A stretch of DNA of 64,000 nt from an uncultured Pelagibacteraceae bacterium. GTDB taxonomy: Bacteria; Pseudomonadota; Alphaproteobacteria; Pelagibacterales; Pelagibacteraceae. Location of the stretch: NCBI GenBank assembly GCA_902589455.1, contig CACISX010000002.1, positions 124,001-188,000 on the forward strand. The letters are read 5' to 3'. Below the pieces are notes generated by a model. That model saw nothing but the letters and a program-made list of their open reading frames with translations, ran no database searches and had not been told where the DNA came from. Below are positions 23,678 to 31,956 of the stretch, one piece after another. Positions within the stretch are counted from its first letter, which is position 1; each line of letters begins with the position of its first letter. The position numbers and the translations under genes are program-made.

Positions 23678-24868
23678 ATGCAACTAGCTAGATTTTTAAA
23701 TAATGTTTTTAAAAAAGATGGATTTATATTAGTTGACGCTAATTCAAAAAGTTACATCATTGGAAATCCAAAAAGCGAAAACCCTATAAAACTAAAAATT
23801 TTAAATAAAAATCTTCATTATAAGTTACTGTTTCATCCCGATTTATATTTTGGTGAAGCATATACAGATGGTGAAATAACCATTGAAAATGGAACGCTAA
23901 CTGATTTTTTGAATCTTTCTTTAATGAATTTTGGCAGGGGAGACTTAAATTTTTTTAGTTATTTGATTAATAGATTAAGAGGTTCTTATAGATATTTAAC
24001 TAATTTTAATTTTATAAAAAAATCTAAGATGAATGTTTCACATCATTATGATATTTCAGATGATCTTTATGACTTATTTTTGGATCCTAAAAGACAATAT
24101 TCATGTGCGTATTTTAAAAATGAAACAGATACATTGGAAACTGCTCAAAATAATAAAATTCAACATATAATAAAAAAACTCAATATAAAACCAAATCAAA
24201 AAGTTTTAGATATTGGATGTGGATGGGGTTCTCTAGCAATAGATATTGCAAAAAGTGCAAACTGTGAAGTAACAGGTATTACGCTTTCGGAAAATCAATT
24301 TAATTACTGCAACAAAAGAGCAAAAGAACTTAATTTAGAAAATCAATTAAACTTTAGGTTAATGGATTATAGAGAGCTCAATGAAAAATTTGATAGAATA
24401 GTCAGTGTTGGGATGTTTGAACATGTAGGAAGAAAATTTTATAAAAAATTTTTTTCACAAGTTGAAAAACTTCTTAAGGATGATGGAGTATCATTAATTC
24501 ATACTATAGGATCAGTAAACCCGCCTAGAGATCCACATCCATGGATTACTAAGTATATTTTTCCAGGGGGTTATACTCCGAGTTTAAGTGAGGTAACAAC
24601 ACCGATTGAAAAAGCAGGCTTAATTGTTGCAGATATTGAGGTTTTAAGGCTTCATTATTCACATACACTAAGACATTGGAAAGAAAATTGTATTCGAAAT
24701 AAAGATAAAATTATTGAAATGTTTGATGAAAGATTTTTTAGGATGTGGGAATTTTATCTTGCTGGTTGTGAGATGGCATTTAAGTGGGGAGATCAAGTTG
24801 TATACCAATTTCAATTAACAAAGAATTATTCTTCTACGCCTGTTACAAGAGACTATATTTATCAATAA
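23678..24868 (+). CDS. cfa: Cyclopropane-fatty-acyl-phospholipid synthase family methyltransferase
   Basis: This 396-residue SAM-dependent enzyme would add a methylene bridge to, or otherwise methylate, unsaturated lipid chains. The N-terminal domain has GEAYTDGEITIENG. The family motif SHHYDISDDLYDLFLDPKRQ follows at about residues 122-141, then SAM-binding VLDIGCGWGSLAIDIAK near residue 174 and VSVGMFEHVGRKFY near residue 242. The C-terminal LRHWKENC is also conserved. It appears translationally linked to the aldolase gene upstream. The exact lipid product is not certain. Confidence 0.86.
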   Translation: MQLARFLNNVFKKDGFILVDANSKSYIIGNPKSENPIKLKILNKNLHYKLLFHPDLYFGEAYTDGEITIENGTLTDFLNLSLMNFGRGDLNFFSYLINRLRGSYRYLTNFNFIKKSKMNVSHHYDISDDLYDLFLDPKRQYSCAYFKNETDTLETAQNNKIQHIIKKLNIKPNQKVLDIGCGWGSLAIDIAKSANCEVTGITLSENQFNYCNKRAKELNLENQLNFRLMDYRELNEKFDRIVSVGMFEHVGRKFYKKFFSQVEKLLKDDGVSLIHTIGSVNPPRDPHPWITKYIFPGGYTPSLSEVTTPIEKAGLIVADIEVLRLHYSHTLRHWKENCIRNKDKIIEMFDERFFRMWEFYLAGCEMAFKWGDQVVYQFQLTKNYSSTPVTRDYIYQ

Positions 24869-24896
24869 ATAATTGGTAGAAACTAACTTCCTTAAA

Positions 24897-26114
24897 ATGA
24901 AAAAAAAGAAAAAAAAATTAAAAAAAAGTATTTCTAAAAATCAAAATAAAGCCAAAAAAAAAGTTAAAAAAATATCTAAAAAGTCAAATAAATTTAAGGT
25001 TAAAAGCAAATTAGTAAAAAGAATTAAGAGTCGAAGAAAACAGAAAAATAATAAATCAAAAAAACTAAAAAAATCAATAAAGATTTCAAAAAAATTTAAA
25101 TCTACATCACCAAAGAAACCAGATTTTCTTTTAAAGCTAGTTAACTTTCAAAATTCTCTAAAGCCTGAGTTTAAATTTAGATTGAATTTTGGATTTGAAA
25201 AATATATCCAAGCATTTTTTGATAAAATAGCGGACACAATTTCACAATACAAAATTCTAAAAAAAAATGAAGCAAGAAGATTAAAATTAGAAAAACAAGA
25301 TAAAGAAAGGTTAGAAAAAATTGAATTTGCAAAAGAAAAACAAAAAGAGGCTGAATTAAAAGTCAAATTAAAAGAACAAGCTTTAAAGGATGAAATTAGA
25401 TTAGAAAAACAAAGAACCAAAGAAATAAAATTATTCTTAAGAAAAGAACAAGCTCTTTTAAGAATTGAACAAGCAGAAAAACAAAAGCAATTTTTACAAC
25501 AATTAAAATTAGATAAGCAAATTGAAAAATTCAGAGTTAGAGAGGTTAAAGAATTAGAGAAATTAGAAAAAATTTCTTTAAGAGAAAAGAGAGAGGATTA
25601 TGCTGGCTTACAACAAAGAATAGAAAAACTAAAAGAAAAATATCGAATTATTAGAGATCAAAAGATTAGGCAAAGAGTAGAGGCCTTAGGAGTAAAAATT
25701 CAAGGAGATGAAGATAGAGAAACACTTTTACAAAAAGAAAAAGAATATACTTTAGCTAGACAAAAAATTGAGTTTGCTCTCGAAAGTTTTTACAGAAGTG
25801 CTAGCAGCTTAGTATTTCAATTAAATAAAAGACACATAACAAGACATATGTCTATTTTTAGATGTATAGATAGAAGGTTTGAAACAGGAGAAATATTTGT
25901 TAAATGGGATGAAGCATCAGATGATGAATGGTTATTATTAATTTATATAAAAAATAATTCACCAGATGAAGGAATAGTAATTGAAGATAAAACCAATCCT
26001 GAAAAAAATATTTCTCACGAGTTTAAGAATAATGAAATATTTAAGGCCTCAGATACCATGGTTGATGCTCTTACTCAGTTAATCGCAAGAAAAAGAGCCA
26101 AAAATATCAATTAA
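24897..26114 (+). CDS. Lysine-rich coiled-coil protein, function unknown
   Basis: I do not recognise this 405-residue protein. The first 80 residues are almost all Lys, Ser and Asn (strongly basic). From about residue 115 to 285 there is a long charged coiled coil rich in Lys, Glu, Gln and Leu. The last 110 residues look globular, with SSLVFQLNKRHITRHMSIFRC and SDDEWLLLIYIKNNSPDEG. A TTG at 24873 would add eight residues, but the ATG at 24897 is more likely. The basic head could bind nucleic acid or the membrane. The gene follows cfa by 28 bases. Confidence 0.72.
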   Translation: MKKKKKKLKKSISKNQNKAKKKVKKISKKSNKFKVKSKLVKRIKSRRKQKNNKSKKLKKSIKISKKFKSTSPKKPDFLLKLVNFQNSLKPEFKFRLNFGFEKYIQAFFDKIADTISQYKILKKNEARRLKLEKQDKERLEKIEFAKEKQKEAELKVKLKEQALKDEIRLEKQRTKEIKLFLRKEQALLRIEQAEKQKQFLQQLKLDKQIEKFRVREVKELEKLEKISLREKREDYAGLQQRIEKLKEKYRIIRDQKIRQRVEALGVKIQGDEDRETLLQKEKEYTLARQKIEFALESFYRSASSLVFQLNKRHITRHMSIFRCIDRRFETGEIFVKWDEASDDEWLLLIYIKNNSPDEGIVIEDKTNPEKNISHEFKNNEIFKASDTMVDALTQLIARKRAKNIN

Positions 26115-26144
26115 ATTATCTTACATAATTAAGTATCATTAAGA

Positions 26145-26438
26145 ATGTTACTTTCTTCAACATTAATGATTATTTTGTATCTTATATTTAAATATGTTCT
26201 TGCCTGGATAAGGTATTTTAACAGTCTCGACTCTAGATTAGGCCAATCTACATGGAGATGGAGTTATGATTATCCCGTAGTTGGTGAAAGGGATATTTCA
26301 GATCTAGATGATAAAACTTTTGTTAGACTGAGGAGAAAAAGAAATAGAGTTATAACTCTTATGTATTCAATTTTATTAATAATGTTTTTATTATCTATGT
26401 CTTTATTAAGTGAATTTTTAATATTTTTTTTAACTTAG
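26145..26438 (+). CDS. Small two-helix membrane protein, function unknown
   Basis: This 97-residue protein has hydrophobic helices at about residues 1-22 and 70-96, separated by a conserved-looking soluble loop with SRLGQSTWRWSYDYPVVGERD and DDKTFVRLRRKRNR. It lies 30 bases after the lysine-rich coiled-coil gene on the same strand and may be co-expressed with it. No family is recognised. Its end overlaps the convergent DCC-family gene by nine bases. Confidence 0.62.
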   Translation: MLLSSTLMIILYLIFKYVLAWIRYFNSLDSRLGQSTWRWSYDYPVVGERDISDLDDKTFVRLRRKRNRVITLMYSILLIMFLLSMSLLSEFLIFFLT

Positions 26439-26783
26439 TTTTTTAAGTTGTTTTTTATTTTTTAAATATAAAAAAAAAGCAATTATCTCATAACCATATT
26501 TAAAGATTGTGAAAACCACAGGCAGTTTGAAAAATTTATATAAAAATTTATATTTTGGGATTTTTTTCCAAACATAAAGAAATGCTTCTGCACCTTGAAT
26601 AATTTTACCATTCTCCTTAACATGTAATCTTCTTAATAATTCTTTATCATTTCTAGATGTTTCTTTTTCAGCATCTGAGTTATTTGTTATATCTATCCAG
26701 TCAATATTTTTGATATTTTCTTTTTTATATAAGTTAATTTCTGATCTACAGATTTTACAAGAGTTATTAAAAAATACTTTCAT
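26430..26783 (-). CDS. DCC family thiol-disulfide oxidoreductase-like protein (DUF393)
   Basis: This 117-residue protein starts with VFFNNSCKICRSEINLYKK, the Cys-x-x-Cys start of the DCC (YuxK/DUF393) family, although the first residue of the usual DGxC motif differs. GAEAFLYVWKKIPKYKFLYK is the second conserved stretch, followed by a hydrophobic C-terminal segment. Family function is not well known; a redox role is presumed from the two Cys residues. Confidence 0.78.
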   Translation of the reverse strand: MKVFFNNSCKICRSEINLYKKENIKNIDWIDITNNSDAEKETSRNDKELLRRLHVKENGKIIQGAEAFLYVWKKIPKYKFLYKFFKLPVVFTIFKYGYEIIAFFLYLKNKKQLKKLS

Positions 26784-26833
26784 TTAATAATAATTAACTT
26801 TTAGTAATAAATTGTACATGCGTAAAATGATCA

Positions 26834-26861
26834 GTTGAAAATTATCAATAAACCACTATTT
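26834..26861 (+). promoter_or_regulatory. Promoter-like sequence immediately before tldD
   Basis: GTTGAAA at 26834-26840 is followed after 15 bases by CTATTT at 26856-26861, the same layout as the hsp20 and groES heat-shock promoters. The predicted RNA start falls at or just before the tldD ATG at 26869, which has no Shine-Dalgarno sequence, so the mRNA could be leaderless. It may also be a plain sigma70 site. Confidence 0.4.
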
Positions 26862-26868
26862 AAGATGA

Positions 26869-28281
26869 ATGAGTAATTTCTTTAGTAAATCTGATTTAAC
26901 AAGACAAGATGCAGATAAAATAGTATCTGAAACACTAAATAATTGTGATGATGGTGAGCTTTATTTAGAGGAGTCCAAATCAGAGTCAATTGTGTTAGAT
27001 GACAATAAAATAAAAAGCTCAAACTATAGTTCTGATTTAGGATTTGGTTTCAGAGCTATTTCAAACGAGGTTGTTGCTTATTCATATTCTAACGAAATAT
27101 CAAAAGATTCATTAAAAAATTCCTCAGAAAATCTTAAATCAACTCTTAAATCAATTAAAGGCACATATAATCATGAAATTCCAAAATCTAATAAAAAATT
27201 TTATGAAGATATTAATCCAATTGAACAAAAATCTTTAGACTCGAAATTAGAAGTTTTAAATAAAGTAAATGATTTTTTAAGAAAAAAAGATGGATTAGTA
27301 AAACAAGTGACTGCTAGTTTTGCTGGTGAGCAAAAATCAATAGAAATTATTAGATCAGGTGGAGAAGCACTCACCGATATACGTCCATTAATTAGATTTA
27401 ATGTCTCTGTAATGTTGGAAAAAAATGGAAGAAAAGAAACAGGAGTATATGGAATTGGTGGCAGACAATCTTATGACGATTATTTAAAAAATGATAATTG
27501 GAAAAATGTTTGTGAAGAGGCTTTTAGAATTGCATCAGTAAATTTAGAAAGCAAACCAGCACCTGCTGGTGAGATGAAAGTAGTCTTAGGACCTGGTTGG
27601 CCTGCCATCTTAATTCATGAAGCAATCGGTCATGGTCTTGAAGGAGATTTTAATAGAAAAAAAACATCAGCATTCCATGATCTTATGGGAGAAAAAGTTG
27701 CAAGTGAGGGGGTAACAATTGTTGATGATGGTACGATAGATAATAGAAGAGGTAGCTTAACTATTGATGATGAGGGAACGCCAACTGAGCGAACAGTTTT
27801 AATTGAAAATGGTATTCTTAAAAATTTTATGCAAGACAGGCATAATGCAAGATTAATGAATACAAGATCAACCGGATCTGGAAGAAGAGAAAATTATAGA
27901 CATATTGTTTTGCCAAGAATGAGAAATACAATGATGTTAAGTGGCAAACAAACTCAAGACGAAATGATCAAATCTGTTGATAAAGGAATTTTTGCAGTAA
28001 GTTTTGGAGGTGGCCAGGTAGATATTACATCTGGAAAATTTGTATTTAATTGTACTGAGGCTTACGAAATAAATAATGGTAAAATTGGATCTCCAATTAA
28101 AGGCGCAACACTTATTGGTGATGGACCATCAATACTTAAAGAAGTATCGATGGTAGGAAATGATATGATGTTAGATCCAGGCATAGGAACTTGTGGAAAA
28201 GCAGGACAAGGAGTTCCTGTGGGAGTCGCTCAACCTTCAATTTTGATTGATAAAATGACAGTTGGTGGAACAAAACTTTAA
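26869..28281 (+). CDS. tldD: TldD metalloprotease subunit
   Basis: TldD is the catalytic half of the TldD/TldE zinc protease, which degrades unfolded or modified peptides in the cytoplasm. The 470-residue protein starts with the family-typical NFFSKSDLTRQDADKIV and has the metal site ILIHEAIGHGLEGDF (HExxxH) near residues 250-264, then NTRSTGSGRRENYRH and CTEAYEI, which carries the third metal-ligand region. The partner gene follows after six bases. No ribosome-binding site is visible in front of the ATG. Confidence 0.92.
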   Translation: MSNFFSKSDLTRQDADKIVSETLNNCDDGELYLEESKSESIVLDDNKIKSSNYSSDLGFGFRAISNEVVAYSYSNEISKDSLKNSSENLKSTLKSIKGTYNHEIPKSNKKFYEDINPIEQKSLDSKLEVLNKVNDFLRKKDGLVKQVTASFAGEQKSIEIIRSGGEALTDIRPLIRFNVSVMLEKNGRKETGVYGIGGRQSYDDYLKNDNWKNVCEEAFRIASVNLESKPAPAGEMKVVLGPGWPAILIHEAIGHGLEGDFNRKKTSAFHDLMGEKVASEGVTIVDDGTIDNRRGSLTIDDEGTPTERTVLIENGILKNFMQDRHNARLMNTRSTGSGRRENYRHIVLPRMRNTMMLSGKQTQDEMIKSVDKGIFAVSFGGGQVDITSGKFVFNCTEAYEINNGKIGSPIKGATLIGDGPSILKEVSMVGNDMMLDPGIGTCGKAGQGVPVGVAQPSILIDKMTVGGTKL

Positions 28282-28287
28282 AGTATT

Positions 28288-29604
28288 ATGGTTAAGGATC
28301 AAGAATTTCTAAAATCTAAAGCTTCATATTGTTTAGATTTGGCAAAAAAAATGGGAGCAACTGATGCAAGTGTTACAGTTGGTCACTCAATTTCAGAAAC
28401 AGTTAATTTCAGAAATAAATCCCTAGAAGCTTCAGATAGATCAGATGGATTGGCATTAAGTATAGAAACTTATTTAGGTAAAAGAAGGTCATCAATTTCA
28501 TCATCAAATTTACTAGATGAAAATATAAAAACTTTAATTGAAAAGTGCTTTGAAACTACAAAAATTACACCAGAGGATGAATTTAATTCTTTGCCAGATA
28601 AAAATTTATTAGCCAAACAAATTAGTAGCCTTAATTTGTATGATGAAACAAGATTCGAAAATGATAAAAAAATTAAATATTTAAAAGATTTAGAGGAATC
28701 TGCTTCATCTGATAAACAAATCATAAATACAGAATCTAGTTTCACTGAAAATAAATCAAATTTTATATTAGCTAATAGTGACGGTTTCTGTGATGGTTAT
28801 AAAACTTCTTCTTTTGCTGCTTCTTGTGTAACTGTTGCAAAAGATGAAAATAGCATGGAAAGAGACTACGAATTTTCTAGCAAACGTCATTTGTCTGATA
28901 TTAAGCAAGCAACTGATCTCGGAAATAAAGCTGCCAAGCAAACTATTAGAAAATTGAGCCCTAAAAAAATTGGAAGTGAGAAGATCAGCATAATTTTTGA
29001 TAAAAGAATTTCAAAGGGAATGTTAAGTGCTTTTGCAAGTGCAATATCTGCCTCTGCAATTGCAAGAGGCACCTCATTTTTAAAGGATAAAATTGATCAA
29101 CAGGTTTTTGCTAATTCTATAAATGTAATTGATAAACCAGATATAATTAAAGGAATAGGTTCTCAAAATTTTGATTCAGAAGGTGTAAATTCAAATACAT
29201 TACAACTTATAGAGAATGGAATACTTAAAAATTATCTTGTGGACACCTACAATGGAAAAAAATTAAATTTAAAATCAAATGGAAGAAGTGGTGGAACTAC
29301 CAATTTATATTTTGAAAAAGGAAATATAAGCTACGAAGATCTTATGAAAAAAAATTCAAGAAGTCTTTATATTACTGAAACTATTGGCCACGGATCTAAC
29401 CTTGTAACAGGAGATTATTCAGTAGGGGCCACTGGTTTTTTAGTTGAAGATGGAGAATTTAAATATCCTGTTAATGAAATAACAATTGCTGGTAATTTTA
29501 AGGATATGTTCAAAAATGTAATTTTAGCTAATGATTTAGAATTCGAATATTCAGTCAATTCACCAACTATGATGATAGAAGGTATGACTGTTGCAGGAAA
29601 ATGA
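28288..29604 (+). CDS. pmbA: TldE/PmbA protease partner subunit
   Basis: This 438-residue non-metal partner forms a heterodimer with TldD. It has the same domain plan, with AKKMGATDASVTVGHS at the start, FRNKSLEASDRSDGLALSI, and the C-terminal GNFKDMFKNVILANDLEF and SPTMMIEGMTVAGK, but lacks the HExxxH site, as expected for TldE. It overlaps the next gene by four bases (ATGA), so the oxidoreductase that follows is translated from the same RNA. Confidence 0.9.
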   Translation: MVKDQEFLKSKASYCLDLAKKMGATDASVTVGHSISETVNFRNKSLEASDRSDGLALSIETYLGKRRSSISSSNLLDENIKTLIEKCFETTKITPEDEFNSLPDKNLLAKQISSLNLYDETRFENDKKIKYLKDLEESASSDKQIINTESSFTENKSNFILANSDGFCDGYKTSSFAASCVTVAKDENSMERDYEFSSKRHLSDIKQATDLGNKAAKQTIRKLSPKKIGSEKISIIFDKRISKGMLSAFASAISASAIARGTSFLKDKIDQQVFANSINVIDKPDIIKGIGSQNFDSEGVNSNTLQLIENGILKNYLVDTYNGKKLNLKSNGRSGGTTNLYFEKGNISYEDLMKKNSRSLYITETIGHGSNLVTGDYSVGATGFLVEDGEFKYPVNEITIAGNFKDMFKNVILANDLEFEYSVNSPTMMIEGMTVAGK

Positions 29605-30572
29605 GCAGTTATTGTGTAATTGGCTCTGGAATTTCTGGAGCAACAATAGCTAATTTATTAAGTAAAAAAAATTCTGTACACATTTATGATAAAGCTCGAG
29701 GTCCAGGTGGTAGATCTTCTTTTAAAAGATTAAATAAGTCAAAAGGATTTGACCATGGTTCACAATATATTTCTCCTAAATCAATTCAATTTAAAAAATT
29801 TGTTGAAAAATTATGTAAAAAAAAAATTTTAAAAAAATGGAATGGCAAACATATTTTTTTAAACAAATTAAAAAAAGAAAATAAAAATCATGTTAAAATA
29901 ATTGGCTGCAAAGGCAACAATGATATTAGTAAACATTTAATAAAGAATCTAAAATGTAATTTTCAAAGTGAGTTAGAGCAGATTAAATATATTAAAAATA
30001 AATGGAAATTAGATTTTAAGAATAACCAAACAAAATATTATGATAAATTAATATTAACTTGTCCTTTCCCACAATTAAAAAAATTGTCAAAAAAATTTAT
30101 TAAGGATCCATTCATTAAACAAAAAATCAAAATGGATGCAAACATTACCGTCATGATTGAAATTAAAAAAACTAATAAAGATGTATCAAGTTATTTATTT
30201 GATGACAAAATTTTAGGATGGGCCGCTAAAGAAAACAGTAAAAAAAGATTTAAAAGTAATAATGATTTATGGACATTACAAAGCACAAACTTATGGGCAA
30301 ATAAAAAAATAAATAAAAATAGAGAAAATAAAAAAAAAAATTCAAAGATTTTGATTGATCGATTTTTTAAACTTACTGAAATTAAAAAAACAAAAATACT
30401 AACTTTATTGAATCATGGTTGGAAATATTCTTCAAATTCAAGATCCTTAAAAGTTAAAAGTTATTGGAATACTAAATTAAATTTAGGTGTGTGTGCAGAT
30501 TGGTTTGTAGGCCCCAGAGTAGAAGCTGGATGGATAAGTGCAAATGATCTTTATAAAAAAATAAATAAATAA
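29601..30572 (+). CDS. Renalase-like FAD-dependent oxidoreductase
   Basis: This 323-residue flavoprotein opens with the FAD-binding CVIGSGISGATIANLL and DKARGPGGRSSF, followed by FDHGSQYIS. These are typical of the renalase and bacterial amine oxidase-like group that act on aberrant NAD(P)H isomers or amines. The C-terminal GVCADWFVGPRVEAGWISAN closes the FAD site. The middle part is rich in Lys and Asn, as in the whole genome. It overlaps the pmbA stop by four bases. The substrate is unknown. Confidence 0.8.
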   Translation: MSSYCVIGSGISGATIANLLSKKNSVHIYDKARGPGGRSSFKRLNKSKGFDHGSQYISPKSIQFKKFVEKLCKKKILKKWNGKHIFLNKLKKENKNHVKIIGCKGNNDISKHLIKNLKCNFQSELEQIKYIKNKWKLDFKNNQTKYYDKLILTCPFPQLKKLSKKFIKDPFIKQKIKMDANITVMIEIKKTNKDVSSYLFDDKILGWAAKENSKKRFKSNNDLWTLQSTNLWANKKINKNRENKKKNSKILIDRFFKLTEIKKTKILTLLNHGWKYSSNSRSLKVKSYWNTKLNLGVCADWFVGPRVEAGWISANDLYKKINK

Positions 30573-30574
30573 TT

Positions 30575-31255
30575 CTATTTAAGATTTTTTAAACGATATT
30601 CCCAATTTCCCATTCTCTCATATGTAATTTTGATAATAACCGAAGTTTTTTTATCAAGCCAAATATCAAAATTTAATTTTTTATCTTCAGGAAGCGACAT
30701 ATCTTTAGATGTAAGTTTGAAATGATCTGTTTCATACTCTTTGCCATTAATTGAAATATTTTCCTTGCCAATAAAAGTAACTATTTGTTCTTTTATACTT
30801 CCAGAAATAGGACTTATTTGACTTTCTGCTTGTAAAATTTTGTGGCTCCACCAATTTCCAATAATATTTTTAACAGAAGCTTCACCTGAATATGAAGATC
30901 CTTTAATATCAAACTTTTTATTATTTTTATCTAGTTTTAAGTTTACAAATTTTTCTTTTTTATTTTGAAGTGTCTTTGATTGAAAAGATATTAAATTATC
31001 TTTTAAATAAATTTCTTCCCCATATCCTTCTACTTTAAATATCGTCACAGATAGTAATTTTACCTCAAATTTATATTGATTTTTTACTATCGTTTTTTCA
31101 CCATCCCTTTTAAAGTAATAATTGTTATATCCAATTACTTCTTCATTTCTCAAGATCTCCATTTCTATTTGGTCAAATTTGTTATAATGACCAATATGAG
31201 CTAAAGAAATTGATGAGAAAAATATAACAAGTAAAATAATTACAAACCTTTTCAT
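30575..31255 (-). CDS. Secreted DUF6134-like protein
   Basis: This 226-residue protein has a signal peptide (residues 1 to about 19, ending SLAHI) and no other membrane segment. It is mostly beta strands, with QIEMEILRNEEVIGYNNYYF, NNKKFDIKGSSYSGEASV, NWWSHKIL and a C-terminal LDKKTSVIIKITYERMGNWEYRL. This pattern fits the DUF6134 family of periplasmic proteins of unknown role. It starts 53 bases from the divergent YczE-like gene and ends two bases from the convergent oxidoreductase gene. Confidence 0.65.
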   Translation of the reverse strand: MKRFVIILLVIFFSSISLAHIGHYNKFDQIEMEILRNEEVIGYNNYYFKRDGEKTIVKNQYKFEVKLLSVTIFKVEGYGEEIYLKDNLISFQSKTLQNKKEKFVNLKLDKNNKKFDIKGSSYSGEASVKNIIGNWWSHKILQAESQISPISGSIKEQIVTFIGKENISINGKEYETDHFKLTSKDMSLPEDKKLNFDIWLDKKTSVIIKITYERMGNWEYRLKNLK

Positions 31256-31308
31256 TTACTGGTTACAATATTAGAATTTTTTATTAATAGATATAGCTTA
31301 TTATAATT

Positions 31309-31956
31309 ATGTTTTTAAAAATTAAAAAAATTCCAAAAGTAAAATGGAGCTCTGATAAACCTTATAATTTTAAACCAAAATTTTCTACGTTCTTTTTTTT
31401 ATGTTTTGGTTTAACTTTATTTGGTTTAGGTGAAGGTTTATTAATTGTTTCATTTACAGGTGCCTCACCGTGGAGTGTTTTAGCCCAAGGTATTTCTTTA
31501 AATATTAATTTAAGTATTGGTACAATCACCTTTTTAATAAGTTTAGTGGTCTTAGTTTTGTGGATACCACTTGGTCAAAAACCAGGTATGGGAACAATAT
31601 TCAATGCTTTGATAATTGCTATTATGATTGATCTTTGTATAAAATTTGTTCCAACTCCATCTAATTATATTCACCAATTAATTTTGGCTATAATTTCAGT
31701 GATAACAGTAGGAATTGGAGGTGGAATTTATTTAGTTTCGAATTTAGGTGCGGGTCCAAGAGACGGATTAATGATAGGATTACAAAAAATAACAAAATTA
31801 CCAATTGCTGTTGTACGAGCAGCTTTAGAGATTTCTGCTGTTAGTGTTGGTTGGTACCTAGGCGGTACAGTAGGTGTTGGAACATTATTATTTGCGTTTG
31901 GTATAGGTCCTTGTGTTGCATTAGGACTTTATTTAGTTGATAAAATTTTTGATTAA
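31309..31956 (+). CDS. YczE/YitT-family membrane protein
   Basis: This 215-residue inner-membrane protein has about five helices. The family motifs are GLGEGLLIVSFTGASPWSVL near residues 42-61 and LVSNLGAGPRDGLMIGLQK near residues 145-163, both typical of the YczE branch (COG2364). The function of the family is poorly known. Its last bases overlap the end of the convergent bipA gene by four. Confidence 0.78.
   Translation: MFLKIKKIPKVKWSSDKPYNFKPKFSTFFFLCFGLTLFGLGEGLLIVSFTGASPWSVLAQGISLNINLSIGTITFLISLVVLVLWIPLGQKPGMGTIFNALIIAIMIDLCIKFVPTPSNYIHQLILAIISVITVGIGGGIYLVSNLGAGPRDGLMIGLQKITKLPIAVVRAALEISAVSVGWYLGGTVGVGTLLFAFGIGPCVALGLYLVDKIFD

Noticed and set aside
24873..24896. TTG start extending the Lys-rich coiled-coil protein
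   Set aside because: The ATG at 24897 begins the consistent Lys-rich head, and the eight extra residues do not match it.
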